From Actinomadura macra NBRC 14102 (lineage in GTDB: Bacteria > Actinomycetota > Actinomycetes > Streptosporangiales > Streptosporangiaceae), in NCBI RefSeq assembly GCF_001552215.1, contig NZ_BCQT01000015.1:235805-299804 (forward strand): 64,000 bases of DNA, given 5' to 3'. Within the stretch, counting starts at the first letter, position 1. Every line of letters starts with the position of its first letter. Made by a program: the position numbers and the translations under genes. Positions 1 through 8,626 of this stretch are shown piece after piece. The notes below the pieces were generated by a model. It was not told the origin of the DNA, made no database searches, and worked only from the letters and a program-made list of their open reading frames with translations.

Positions 1-1
1 C

Positions 2-358
2 ACCCAGACCACCTGGGGCTTCTCCCGCGACGACGTCGAGGCCGCGTTCTTCTCCCGCTACCTGGAGCTCGGAATCTTCGGCGTGTCCCCGTTCGAGACC
101 CTCGACCGGGACGGCGTCGGGCGGCTCGTCCGCATCGCCGCCGAGGAGGGCCGCAAGGCCAGGCCCGGCATCAAGCTCGGCATCTGCGGCGAGCATGGCG
201 GCGATCCGGACTCGGTGCACTTCTGCCACGAGGTGGGCCTGGACTACGTGTCCTGCTCCCCGTTCCGCATCCCGGTGGCCCGTCTGGAGGCCGGCCGCGC
301 CGCGATCGAGGCGGCCGGCGCGGCGAACGGGGCCGCAGGGGGAAGCGACAGCCGCTGA
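2..358 (+). CDS. ppdK: pyruvate, phosphate dikinase, C-terminal fragment (cut by window edge)
   Basis: Only the last 118 codons are in the window; the frame is open from base 2 to the TGA at 356. The segment carries the PEP-binding TIM-barrel end of PPDK: GICGEHGGDP contains the catalytic Cys region, and LDYVSCSPFRIPVARLEAG is the family's C-terminal signature. The enzyme interconverts pyruvate, ATP and phosphate with PEP, AMP and pyrophosphate in the cytoplasm. The last ~15 residues are a low-complexity Ala/Gly tail beyond the conserved core. The assignment rests on these motifs; the nucleotide-binding and phospho-His domains lie outside the window. Confidence 0.93.
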   Translation, partial: TQTTWGFSRDDVEAAFFSRYLELGIFGVSPFETLDRDGVGRLVRIAAEEGRKARPGIKLGICGEHGGDPDSVHFCHEVGLDYVSCSPFRIPVARLEAGRAAIEAAGAANGAAGGSDSR

Positions 359-463
359 ACGCCTGGTCCCCGCCACGAGGAGTGCAGAAAGTGGCGGGGA
401 CAACACGCCAGACTTGTGAACTTCGCGCGCGCGCCGGACCATCTAAGTAACGTGGCCAAGGCG

Positions 464-1270
464 ATGACGGTGGAAGTGGAGTTGCCGGACCTGGAACCGG
501 ACGAAAAGGACGAACGCCCGCGTGTACGGGGTCGCGGGCGCGGCCGGCGCGAGCGGCATAGACGCTCGCTCTGGTTCACGATCCCGGTGAGCATTCTCAC
601 CGGCCTGATCGCGATAGCGGTACTGACACCGCTGACCGTCGGGGCACGGATCTGGCACCAGGCCCGGCAGGACGAGCGACCCCGGTCGGACGCGATCATC
701 GTGCTCGGCGCCGCCCAGTACAACGGCGTCCCGTCCCCGACGCTGCAGTGGCGGCTCCAGCACGCGCTGGACCTCTACCGCGCCGGGGTGGCACCCGCGA
801 TCGTCACCGTGGGAGGCAAGGCCCCCGGCGACAACTTCACCGAGGCCGAGTCCGGCCGCCGGTGGCTGGTGCAGAGGGGCGGGGTGCCGGCCGCGAAGGT
901 CGTCGCGGTGCCGGTCGGCCGCGACACGCTGGAGAGCTTCGAGGCGGTCGGCAAGGAGTTCCGGCGGCTGCACTGGTCGTCCGGTGTGATCGTCACCGAT
1001 CCGTGGCACGGCCTGCGCTCCAAGCGGATGGCCGAGGCCAACGGCATCAAGGCCGCCGCCTCGCCGACCCGCAGCGGCCCGAGCGTGCAGACCCGTGACA
1101 CGCAGTTCCACTACATCGTCCGAGAGACGGGCGGTTACCTCTCATACGTCCTGCTGGGCAAGAGCGTGAAGACGCCCAGCGAGACGATCAAGATCATCCA
1201 TGGTGACCCGGCGAAGAGCGGCACGCCGACCGGCCCGACCGGTGCGCCTACCGGGACGCCCCATCCGTGA
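464..1270 (+). CDS. YdcF family (DUF218) membrane-anchored protein
   Basis: The 268-residue protein has a charged Arg-rich N-terminus, one membrane segment (roughly residues 35-58) and then a DUF218/YdcF domain starting at DAIIVLGAAQYNGVPS. The pattern D-A-I-I-V-L-G, the later VTVGG and GVIVTDPWHGLRS are typical of this family. E. coli members (SanA, ElyC, YdcF) act in envelope maintenance, but the biochemical role is unclear. The C-terminus is a Thr/Pro/Gly-rich tail. The frame is open upstream to a GTG at 416; ATG 464 was chosen because residues before it are not conserved-looking and neither start has a good ribosome site. Confidence 0.8.
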   Translation: MTVEVELPDLEPDEKDERPRVRGRGRGRRERHRRSLWFTIPVSILTGLIAIAVLTPLTVGARIWHQARQDERPRSDAIIVLGAAQYNGVPSPTLQWRLQHALDLYRAGVAPAIVTVGGKAPGDNFTEAESGRRWLVQRGGVPAAKVVAVPVGRDTLESFEAVGKEFRRLHWSSGVIVTDPWHGLRSKRMAEANGIKAAASPTRSGPSVQTRDTQFHYIVRETGGYLSYVLLGKSVKTPSETIKIIHGDPAKSGTPTGPTGAPTGTPHP

Positions 1271-1330
1271 CGCGAACACCTTTCTCGAAGGTCATCTCAA
1301 CGTCACCGTGGGCGCCTATTCTGGAAGCAC

Positions 1331-2620
1331 ATGACCCACTACCCTTACCGCGGCCAGGCCGCGCACGGCTACACCGCGCACGACCGCAGGCGCTGGGCGC
1401 CCGAGCCGCCCAAGCGCCGCGACCGCACGGCATTCGAGCGTGACCGCGCCCGTGTCCTGCACAGCGCAGCCCTGCGCAGGCTCGCCGCCAAGACGCAGGT
1501 GGCCTCGCCCGGCGCCGATGCCGGCGCCGACACCGTGCAGAGCCTGCGCACCCGGCTGACCCACTCCCTGGAATGCGCACAAGTGGGCCGCGAGCTGGGC
1601 AAATCCCTCGGGTGTGACCCCGACCTCGTCGAGACGGCGTGCCTGTCCCACGACATCGGCCACCCGCCGTTCGGGCACAATGGCGAGGCCGCGCTGGATG
1701 TCGTCGCCCGTGACTGCGGCGGGTTCGAGGGCAACGCGCAGAGCCTGCGCGTCCTGACCCGGCTCGAACCCAAGTCCTTCGCGCCGGACGGACCACCCCT
1801 CAACGGCCGCAGCGTAGGTCTCAACCTCACCCGCGCTGCACTTGACGCGGCGATGAAGTACCCCTGGACCGAGACCGAGGCCGTCAACGGGAAGTTCGGC
1901 ATCTACAGCGATGACGTCGACGTGGCGCGCTGGGTCCGCGGTGACGCCGCACCCGGCCGCACCTGCTTCGAGGCGCAGGTCATGGACTGGAGTGACGACG
2001 TCGCCTACTCCGTCCACGACCTTGAGGACGCGCTGGTCGCCGGGCACATCGACTTCGCCCGGCTCGCCGACCCCGCCGAGCGTCGGCTCGTCGCCGCCAC
2101 CGCGATCAAGCTGTACTGCGCCGACGCCGACCTGGCCGAACTGGAGGAGCGCTTCGCCGCGCTGCTCGCCGAGCCGTGCTGGCCCGACCGCTTTGACGGT
2201 ACGCCCCGCAACCTCGCCGCTCTCAAGAACCTCACGAGCACCCTGATCGGGCGGTTCTGCCTGGCCGCCGAGACCGCGACCCGCGATGCCTACGGTGACC
2301 GCCCGCTGACCCGGTACGCGGCGGAGCTGATCGTCCCGCGCGAGCAGCGGCTGGAGAACGCCCTGCTCAAGGGCATCACGGCGCACTACGTGTGGATCAG
2401 CCACGAGGAGGTCAGGGCCCGGCAACGGACGCTGATCACCGAGCTGGCCGAGATGATGCTCGCCGGCGCGCCCGGCACGCTCGATCCCGGCTTTCGTGCC
2501 GCGTTCACCGACGCCGAGGACGACGCGGCCCGGCTGCGCGCCGTCGTCGACCAGATCGCCTCCCTGACCGACCTGTCGGCCATGGCCCGGCACGCGATGC
2601 TCGGCGACCGGATCCGCTGA
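1331..2620 (+). CDS. dgt: deoxyguanosinetriphosphate triphosphohydrolase-like protein (HD-domain dNTPase)
   Basis: 429 residues, the normal length for actinobacterial Dgt-like proteins. The HD phosphohydrolase core is clear: RTRLTHSLECAQVGRELG gives the first metal His, LSHDIGHPPFGHNGE contains the His-Asp pair, and MDWSDDVAYSVHDLED supplies the last metal Asp. Family members remove tripolyphosphate from dNTPs and so set dNTP pools. The N-terminus (RRWAPEPPKRRDRTAFERDRARVLHS) matches the usual start of the family, which supports ATG 1331. It stands alone between an envelope protein and an oxidoreductase. Confidence 0.93.
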   Translation: MTHYPYRGQAAHGYTAHDRRRWAPEPPKRRDRTAFERDRARVLHSAALRRLAAKTQVASPGADAGADTVQSLRTRLTHSLECAQVGRELGKSLGCDPDLVETACLSHDIGHPPFGHNGEAALDVVARDCGGFEGNAQSLRVLTRLEPKSFAPDGPPLNGRSVGLNLTRAALDAAMKYPWTETEAVNGKFGIYSDDVDVARWVRGDAAPGRTCFEAQVMDWSDDVAYSVHDLEDALVAGHIDFARLADPAERRLVAATAIKLYCADADLAELEERFAALLAEPCWPDRFDGTPRNLAALKNLTSTLIGRFCLAAETATRDAYGDRPLTRYAAELIVPREQRLENALLKGITAHYVWISHEEVRARQRTLITELAEMMLAGAPGTLDPGFRAAFTDAEDDAARLRAVVDQIASLTDLSAMARHAMLGDRIR

Positions 2621-2881
2621 CCCGTCCCGTCGGAAAGGGCCGCGGCAAGCAGGATAAGCAGGATAAGCAGGGCCGGCGAACGCCCTCGACGCGCCGGTCT
2701 TTCCTATCGACACGCTCGCGGGACCCTGCAACACACCGGTCTGCCCTTACGACACACCAGTCTGACGCTTCGGTGCACGCTCGAAAAGCCCGGCGCGCGC
2801 CTCGACGCGCCCGACGCCGACCCTTGTCTCCCCGGAAGGGCCGCTGTAGTGATAGCAAGAAGTCATCTACAGGAGGTCGCC

Positions 2882-4108
2882 ATGCCCGAGGAGACGTTCG
2901 TCATCGCCGGTGCCAGCCTGGCGGGTGCCAAGGCGGCGGAGACGCTCCGCGAGGAGGGCTTCGCGGGCCGGGTGCTGCTGATCGGCGAGGAGATCGAACG
3001 GCCGTACGAGCGACCACCCCTGTCCAAGGGCTTCCTGCTGGACAAGGAACAGCGGGAGAAAGCCCACGTCCACGAGGGCGACTGGTACGACAAGCATGAG
3101 GTGGACCTGCGGCTGGGCGTCTCCGTCGACGCCATCGACCGTGCCGCGCACCAGGTACGCCTGTCGACCAAGGAACCGATCGGGTACGACAAACTGCTCC
3201 TGGCGACCGGGGCGTCCCCACGGCAGCTGGAGGTCCCCGGGTCCAGGCTCCAGGGCATCCACTATCTGCGCACGATGGCTGACTCGGCCGCCCTCAAGCA
3301 AGCGCTCGCGCACGGTGGCCGCCGGGTCGTGGTGGCCGGGGCGGGTTGGATCGGGCTGGAGACCGCCGCCGCGGCCCGCTCGTACGGCAACGACGTCACC
3401 GTGATCGAGCCTGAGCCCGTGCCACTGCACGCCTCCGTCGGCCCCGAACTGGGCGCGGTCTTCGCTGACCTGCACCGTGAGCACGGCGTCGATCTGCGAC
3501 TCGACCAGGGCGTGGCGGGATTCTGGGGTGCCGGACAGGTATCGGCGGTGGTCACCTCGGGCGGCGCCGAGGTCCCCGCGGACGTCGTGATCGTCGGCAT
3601 CGGCGTCCGCCCGAACACACGGCTGGCCGAGGAGGCCGGGCTGGAGGTGGCGGACGGGGTCCTCGTCGACGCATCCCTCCGCACGTCCGACCCCGACATC
3701 TACGCCGCCGGCGACGTCGCGAACGCCTACAACCCGCTGCTCGGCCGCCGGATCCGCGTGGAGCACTGGGCGAACGCACTGAACGGCGGCCCGGCCGCCG
3801 CACGCGCCATGCTCGGCCAGGAGGTCACCTACGATCGGGTCCCGTACTTCTTCAGCGACCAGTACGACCTCGGCATGGAGATGTCCGGCGTCGCGACGCC
3901 GGGGGAGTACGACGAGGTCGTCTACCGGGGGGACGTCGCAGGCCGCGAGTTCATCGCCTTCTGGCTGTCCGGCGGGCGTGTCGTCGGCGGCATGAACGTC
4001 AACGTGTGGGACGTGACCGGAGACATCCAGACGCTGATCAGGTCCGGCAGCCCCGTGGACGGGACCCGCCTGGCCGACCCGGAAACCCCACTGACCGAAC
4101 TCGCCTGA
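2882..4108 (+). CDS. NAD(P)/FAD-dependent oxidoreductase, ferredoxin-reductase type
   Basis: 408 residues. An N-terminal FAD-binding motif (VIAGASLAGAKAAETLREEG), an ERPPLSKGFL motif near residue 45, a second nucleotide-binding site (VVVAGAGWIGLETAAAA, NAD(P)H), a third FAD motif ending in DPDIYAAGDVAN, and a C-terminal reductase domain make this a rubredoxin/ferredoxin reductase-like flavoprotein. Such enzymes pass electrons from NAD(P)H to a ferredoxin serving P450s or dioxygenases. No ferredoxin or oxygenase is adjacent, so the partner is unknown. ATG 2882 is chosen because AGGAGGT lies eight bases upstream (2871-2877); the upstream in-frame GTG at 2849 has no such site. Confidence 0.9.
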   Translation: MPEETFVIAGASLAGAKAAETLREEGFAGRVLLIGEEIERPYERPPLSKGFLLDKEQREKAHVHEGDWYDKHEVDLRLGVSVDAIDRAAHQVRLSTKEPIGYDKLLLATGASPRQLEVPGSRLQGIHYLRTMADSAALKQALAHGGRRVVVAGAGWIGLETAAAARSYGNDVTVIEPEPVPLHASVGPELGAVFADLHREHGVDLRLDQGVAGFWGAGQVSAVVTSGGAEVPADVVIVGIGVRPNTRLAEEAGLEVADGVLVDASLRTSDPDIYAAGDVANAYNPLLGRRIRVEHWANALNGGPAAARAMLGQEVTYDRVPYFFSDQYDLGMEMSGVATPGEYDEVVYRGDVAGREFIAFWLSGGRVVGGMNVNVWDVTGDIQTLIRSGSPVDGTRLADPETPLTELA

Positions 4109-4167
4109 TCACCGTGCTCGCCTGATCACCGTGCTCGCCTGATCACTGTGCTTGCCTGATCCGCGGT
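4100..4167. repeat. 17-bp tandem repeat overlapping a stop codon
   Basis: CTCGCCTGATCACCGTG is repeated three times back to back (4100-4116, 4117-4133, 4134-4150, the last with one change), followed by an 18-bp variant (4151-4168 region). Decayed copies of the GTGCTCGC(C/T)TGATC unit continue to about 4275. The first copy contains the TGA stop of the oxidoreductase. Each unit holds TGATCA. No gene is seen in 4109-4348 apart from this array. Confidence 0.85.
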
Positions 4168-4348
4168 GCTCCTTTGGTCCGCTGTGCTCGCCTGCCCCAC
4201 CCAACTCGCCCGAACTACCGTGCTCGCTTGATCCACCGGTGCTCGTCCGAACCACCGTGCTCGCTTGATCCACTGGCCGGCCATCCCGTCCGATTGAATC
4301 CCCGGTGGGGCATTCCGCCGGAGATGTCAGCAACGTAGGGTCGTCCGG

Positions 4349-5563
4349 GTGGTGACGGAGAAGATCACGCCGCCCGTCCGGGCGCGGACCGCGGTGACGG
4401 TGGCGTTCACCGTCCACGGGCTGACCGGCACCGCCTGGGTGACCCGGATCCCGCAGATCAAGGAGCACCTCGGGCTGAGCGAGGGCGCGATGGGCGTGGC
4501 CCTGCTAGGCGCGCCCGTGGGCGTCGCCGTCGCGGTGCGGTTCGCGGGAATGATCGTCGCGCGCTGGGGCAGCCGCGCGACGACGGTCGCCGGCGGGATC
4601 GTCGGCGCGCTGTCGCTCGTCCCCCTGGGGCTGGCCTGGAACCTCGGCGCGCTGATCTGCGCCTTGGCGGTGCTGGGCGCCTCACTTGGCCTGATGGACG
4701 TGGCCATGAACGCCCAGGGCGTCGCCGTCGAGCGCGGCTACCGGCGCCCCCTGATGTCCGGGATGCACGGTGCTTACAGCATCGGGACCCTCGTAGCAGC
4801 CCTGATCGGTTCCGCTGCGGCTCACAAGGGCGTCCCGGTTGCCGTCCACCTCTCCCTGGCGACGGGCGTGCTGATGACGGTGCTGCTCTTCGGCTGCCGG
4901 GACCTGTTGGATCGTTCCGCTGACACCCTCCTGGAGGAGCCCGAGAACCTGGGGGCCTCCGACAAGCCGGACGGCGCGTCCAAGCCCGACACCACCCCGT
5001 CGGGCGGGGGATCTGGGCGGTGGCTGCTGGCGATGCTCGGGATCATCGGCCTGTGCTCGTTCGTCGGTGAAGGGGCGATGGCCGACTGGAGTGCGATCTA
5101 CCTGCGGGAGAGCCTCGGGACCGGCCCCGGCGTCGCGGGCCTCGGTTTCGCCGGATGCGCGGTCGCCATGACCGCCGGACGCCTCGCCGGGGACAAGGTC
5201 GTGGCACGGTTCGGTCCCGTCCCGGTGCTGCGGGCCGGCTCACTGATCGCCGCGCTCGGGCTCGGGCTCGGGCTCGCGGTCCGGGACCCGGCCGCCGCCG
5301 TGGCCGGCTTCACCCTGTTCGGCCTCGGCATCGCCGTCGTCGCACCCGTCACCTTCAGCGCCGCGGGCAATGTGCCCGGCGTGCCCGCCGCGTCCGGTAT
5401 CTCCAGGGTGACCGGCGTCGGCTACGCCGGGCTGCTGGGCGGGCCACCCGTCATCGGCTTCGTCGCGCAGGGCGTCGGCCTGGGCTGGGCGCTGGCCGTC
5501 CCGGTCGGGCTGGTCGGCCTGATCTTCCTGCTGGCTCCGGCGGTGGCCACCGCCGGGCGCTGA
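4349..5563 (+). CDS. MFS transporter
   Basis: 404 residues with about twelve hydrophobic segments in two groups of six, separated by a hydrophilic loop (residues ~185-225). The start VTVAFTVHGLTGTAWVTRIP, the loop GLSEGAMGVALLGAPVGV and the central DVAMNAQGVAVERGYRRP are like the YfkF/FucP-related MFS proteins that actinobacteria encode in many copies. The substrate cannot be read from sequence; sugars or small drugs are both possible. Two GTG codons (4349 and 4352) can serve as start, and no strong ribosome site is visible. Confidence 0.87.
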   Translation: MVTEKITPPVRARTAVTVAFTVHGLTGTAWVTRIPQIKEHLGLSEGAMGVALLGAPVGVAVAVRFAGMIVARWGSRATTVAGGIVGALSLVPLGLAWNLGALICALAVLGASLGLMDVAMNAQGVAVERGYRRPLMSGMHGAYSIGTLVAALIGSAAAHKGVPVAVHLSLATGVLMTVLLFGCRDLLDRSADTLLEEPENLGASDKPDGASKPDTTPSGGGSGRWLLAMLGIIGLCSFVGEGAMADWSAIYLRESLGTGPGVAGLGFAGCAVAMTAGRLAGDKVVARFGPVPVLRAGSLIAALGLGLGLAVRDPAAAVAGFTLFGLGIAVVAPVTFSAAGNVPGVPAASGISRVTGVGYAGLLGGPPVIGFVAQGVGLGWALAVPVGLVGLIFLLAPAVATAGR

Positions 5564-5640
5564 ACTCCAGCCCGTGACGTGCTGACTCTTGCCCAGGTTG
5601 TGACCATGACATATGTCCGACTCAGGTAAGGTCTGGGCGA

Positions 5641-6102
5641 GTGAACACCATGCAGCGGTCAAGACCGGTCAGAACGGTCTCGTCCGCCCCGGCGTACCGC
5701 ACGTTCCTTCGTGAACTGCTCACTTTTGGCTTCGTGGGTTTCGTCGGCACCCTCATCATGATCTTCGGCGCGAACCTCATGCGCGCCTGGCTCGGCGGCA
5801 GCCCCGTGACGAGCGTCGTCGTGCCGACCGTGGTGTCCACCCTGACCTCCTACCTGGCCAACCGGTTCTGGACGTTCCGGCACCGCGACAGCGACGGGTC
5901 CGGTCGCGAGGTCGTGGTCTTCTTCGCGCTGAACGGCGTCGGGCTGCTCATCCAGGTTCTGTGCACCGGATTCACCTACTACACCCTCGGCCTGCACGGC
6001 GGTGTCGCCTACAACCTCGGCCTGCTCGCGGGCGTCGGTCTCGGTGCGGCGTTCCGCTACTGGTCGTACAAGAAGTGGGTCTTCACCCCCGCGGCCGCGT
6101 GA
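5641..6102 (+). CDS. GtrA family membrane protein
   Basis: 153 residues with four predicted membrane helices. The pattern FGFVGFVGTLIMI near residue 28, the NRFWTFR motif near residue 75 and the C-terminal FRYWSYKKWVF are hallmarks of the GtrA/DPMS-like family. Members flip or support transfer of polyprenyl-linked sugars in cell-envelope glycosylation. It has no glycosyltransferase neighbour here. GTG 5641 and ATG 5650 are both possible starts. Confidence 0.88.
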   Translation: MNTMQRSRPVRTVSSAPAYRTFLRELLTFGFVGFVGTLIMIFGANLMRAWLGGSPVTSVVVPTVVSTLTSYLANRFWTFRHRDSDGSGREVVVFFALNGVGLLIQVLCTGFTYYTLGLHGGVAYNLGLLAGVGLGAAFRYWSYKKWVFTPAAA

Positions 6103-6247
6103 CCCGGGCCGCCCCGCCCTCTGCGCCAACCCTGCCCTCTGGGTTCACCCTGCCCCCGGCTGCGCCCGCCCCGCCCCTGGCTGCGCCCGCCCTGCCTTCT
6201 GTGCCCGCCGCGGGAATGCCTTGGGCGGAGATCGGGTCGTACACGTC

Positions 6248-7141
6248 ATGAGCACGCCCATCCAGGACCGGCCGAGCCGCCTCGACGACGAGTGGCCCCA
6301 GCACCGTCCAGCGGTGTTCGGCGCCGCCTACCGCATCACCGGCAGCGTCGCCGACGCCGAGGACATCGTCCAGGACGTGTGGCTGCGCGCCGCCGCACAG
6401 GGGACCCTGGACGGTATCCGCGACCTTCGTGCCTGGCTGCTCACCGTCGCCGCGCGCCGCTCCTACGACGTGCTCGGCACCGCCCGCGCCCGCCGCGTCG
6501 ACTACGTCGGCCCATGGTTGCCCGAACCCCTGCTGACCGGCCCGGACGCGTCCGAGAAGGTCCTGGTGGACGACATCGTCGGCACCGCGATGATGCTGGT
6601 ACTGGAGGAGCTGTCGCCCCCCGAGCGGGTCGCCTTCGTCCTGCATCAGGCGTTCGAGGTTCCGTACGACCAGATCGCCGGCGTGCTCGGCAAGTCACCA
6701 GCGGCCTGCCGGCAACTCGCGTCCCGAGCCCGCCGCAAGGTCGCCGCCGCCCAGCCGGCCCGTCCCGCCTCGCGCACCGAACGCGAGAAGGTCCTCGCGG
6801 CCTTCCGCGCCGCGTACGAGAAGGGCGACGGTGCGGCGCTGATGGAACTGCTCGACCCGGACGCGACGTACACCACCGACGGCGGCGGCAAGATCTTCGC
6901 CGCCCGAAAGATCATCGTCGGCGCGGCGCGGGTCGTCACCACCCTGCTCCGGGTGGGCGCGCGCCACCGGGTGCGGCTCATCCCGGCAGAGGTGAACGGC
7001 GAACCTGCCTTGCTGGTCCACTCCAGCGGCCGCATCACCGGCGTCGACACCATGCAGATACAGAACGGCCGCATCACCGCCTACCGTCGCGTCCTCAATC
7101 CGGACAAACTCGTGCCCCTGACAGATCACCTCCAGACGTAG
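6248..7141 (+). CDS. ECF41-type RNA polymerase sigma factor with SnoaL-like C-terminal domain
   Basis: 297 residues: sigma region 2 (FGAAYRITGSVADAEDIVQDVW, residues ~24-45), sigma region 4 (LSPPERVAFVLHQAFEVPYDQIA, ~125-150), then a SnoaL/NTF2-like C-terminal domain from ~residue 180. The C-terminal domain contains TDGGGK, matching the DGGGK signature known for ECF41 sigma factors, whose activity is controlled by this extension instead of an anti-sigma factor. ECF41 genes usually sit by a carboxymuconolactone-decarboxylase-like, oxidoreductase or epimerase gene; a CMD/AhpD-like gene with a matching promoter lies 1 kb downstream. ATG 6248 starts at the conserved region; the longer frame upstream is low complexity. 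Confidence 0.9.
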   Translation: MSTPIQDRPSRLDDEWPQHRPAVFGAAYRITGSVADAEDIVQDVWLRAAAQGTLDGIRDLRAWLLTVAARRSYDVLGTARARRVDYVGPWLPEPLLTGPDASEKVLVDDIVGTAMMLVLEELSPPERVAFVLHQAFEVPYDQIAGVLGKSPAACRQLASRARRKVAAAQPARPASRTEREKVLAAFRAAYEKGDGAALMELLDPDATYTTDGGGKIFAARKIIVGAARVVTTLLRVGARHRVRLIPAEVNGEPALLVHSSGRITGVDTMQIQNGRITAYRRVLNPDKLVPLTDHLQT

Positions 7142-7218
7142 CCCTCCCACCCGACCCCAGGCCATCACCCCGCCCCAAGCCGTCCGCAGCGACTGGTCGT
7201 CCGGGTCTTATGCTCCGG

Positions 7219-7278
7219 CCTGCCGCCTGCCGCCTGCCGCCTGCCGCCTGCCGCCTGCCGCCTGCCGCCTGCCGCCTG
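7219..7278. repeat. CCTGCCG heptamer tandem repeat
   Basis: Eight perfect copies of the 7-bp unit CCTGCCG run from 7219 to 7274, followed by a four-base partial copy. It lies between the sigma factor and the DUF4389 gene. A 7-bp unit can change copy number by replication slippage. Confidence 0.95.
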
Positions 7279-7393
7279 GGGCGCGGCATATCGGGGCGAA
7301 GGATGACGGGCTGGCCGATCTAGGACGTCAGTTCCTCCTCGGCGGCAGAACGGAACAGAGGTACGCTCCGGGGGACCTGGCCGAGGAGGTCGC

Positions 7394-8119
7394 ATGGCGG
7401 GGACCCTGGCGGGCGCTGCACCCGGCGGAGAGTGGCAGCCCACCCTCGATATCGAAGGACCGTCGCCGCAGGCGCGGATCACCGTGTTCTTTCGTGCGAT
7501 CCTGATCATCCCGCACATCCTGGTGCTGATCGTCCTGCACGTCGTCGCGGACGTCGTGGCGATCATCGGATGGTTCGCGGCGCTGGTGCTGGGGCGGCTG
7601 CCGGACTGGGCCGCCGGATACCTGACCGGATACCTCGCGTGGTCCGTCAGGGTCGGCGCCTACGGCTATCTGCTGGTGGGCGAGTACCCGCCGTTCGCAT
7701 GGGCGCCGACGGACTACCCGGCGCGCGTCGAGGTGCGGCCGGGTCCACTCAACCGCCTCGCGGTGCTGTTCCGGATCATCCTGATCATTCCCGCCGCGAT
7801 CGTGGCGAACGTGGTGACGACCGGCTGGGCTGTCGCCGGGCTCGTCATCTGGCTGATCGTCCTGATCAAGGGCCGGATGCCGGTCGCGCTGTTCGGGGCG
7901 ACCGCCGCCGTCCAGCGGTACTGGCTGCGCACCCAGGCGTACACGCTGATGCTGACCTCTGCGTACCCGAAGCGCCTGTTCGGCGACGAACCGGAGGAAC
8001 CACGCGCCTCGGCGACCCGGCCGCTCGTCCTCGACGGGACGGCCCGTAACCTGCTGGTGCTGTTCATCGTGCTCGGTGTGCTCGGCGCCCTGCTGCAGGG
8101 CTCCATACGCAGCCTGTGA
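7394..8119 (+). CDS. DUF4389 domain membrane protein
   Basis: 241 residues with four to five membrane segments. Two related halves are visible: each has an FFRAILIIP / LFRIILIIP motif followed by a long hydrophobic stretch, a short basic turn and an aromatic segment (YLLVGEYPPFAW and TLMLTSAYPKRLF). This twofold arrangement is typical of DUF4389. A last helix (LLVLFIVLGVLGALLQG) ends the protein. AGGAGGT at 7384-7390 supports ATG 7394. Its function is unknown; it lies between an ECF41 sigma factor and its presumed CMD target, so co-regulation is possible. Confidence 0.85.
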   Translation: MAGTLAGAAPGGEWQPTLDIEGPSPQARITVFFRAILIIPHILVLIVLHVVADVVAIIGWFAALVLGRLPDWAAGYLTGYLAWSVRVGAYGYLLVGEYPPFAWAPTDYPARVEVRPGPLNRLAVLFRIILIIPAAIVANVVTTGWAVAGLVIWLIVLIKGRMPVALFGATAAVQRYWLRTQAYTLMLTSAYPKRLFGDEPEEPRASATRPLVLDGTARNLLVLFIVLGVLGALLQGSIRSL

Positions 8120-8132
8120 CCATCCCTTCAGC

Positions 8133-8159
8133 GGTCACGGCTTGGCCGGCTATGTCGTC
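8133..8159 (+). promoter_or_regulatory. predicted ECF41-type promoter
   Basis: GGTCACG (8133-8139) and CGTC (8156-8159) are separated by exactly 16 bases. This fits the published ECF41 promoter pattern TGTCACA-N16-CGTC with the core GTCAC intact. It is placed 26 bases before the ATG of the CMD/AhpD-like gene, and an ECF41 sigma factor gene lies just upstream. Confidence 0.6.
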
Positions 8160-8185
8160 TCCCTGGTGAAGAAGGGAGAACGACA

Positions 8186-8626
8186 ATGGCACGCCTGCTC
8201 ATGCCGGAGGCCACACCCGAGGTCCACAAGGGATTCATGGACATCGCCCGCGTGATTCGCAAGGGGCCGCTGAACCACCGGGTGCAGGATCTCATCAAGA
8301 TCCGCGCGTCCCAGCTGAACGGCTGCGCGTACTGCGTGGACGCGCACACCCGCGACGCCCGCGCTCTCGGCGAGACCGAGGAGCGCCTCTACCACCTCAC
8401 CATCTGGCGCGAGTCGCACCTCTACAGCGAGCCGGAACGCGCCGCGCTCGGCTACACCGAGGCCGTCACGCGCCGGGAACCGGTGAGCGACGAACTCTGG
8501 GAGATCTTGCGCAAGCACTACCCGGACGACCGGGAACTCGGCGACCTCGTCGGGCTGGTCTCCTTGATCAACGCTCTGAACCTGCTCGGAGTGCCGTTGA
8601 AGCTCCGGCCCCCTGTCCGAGGCTGA
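8186..8626 (+). CDS. carboxymuconolactone decarboxylase / AhpD-like family protein
   Basis: 146 residues. The domain has IKIRASQLNGCAYCVDAHTRDAR, where the Cys-x2-Cys-x3-His pattern is the thiol-disulfide active site of AhpD-like proteins. Members act as alkylhydroperoxidase partners or use the redox pair in oxidative defence. GGGAG at 8174-8178 precedes ATG 8186. Its position behind an ECF41-style promoter and near an ECF41 sigma factor suggests it is that sigma factor's main target, as in other ECF41 loci. It is helical throughout and has no signal sequence. Confidence 0.9.
   Translation: MARLLMPEATPEVHKGFMDIARVIRKGPLNHRVQDLIKIRASQLNGCAYCVDAHTRDARALGETEERLYHLTIWRESHLYSEPERAALGYTEAVTRREPVSDELWEILRKHYPDDRELGDLVGLVSLINALNLLGVPLKLRPPVRG

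Noticed and set aside
7095..7566. CCTGCCG array as a CRISPR or coding repeat
   Set aside because: The unit is seven bases without spacers, so it is a simple tandem repeat. The frames crossing it have only repeated residues.
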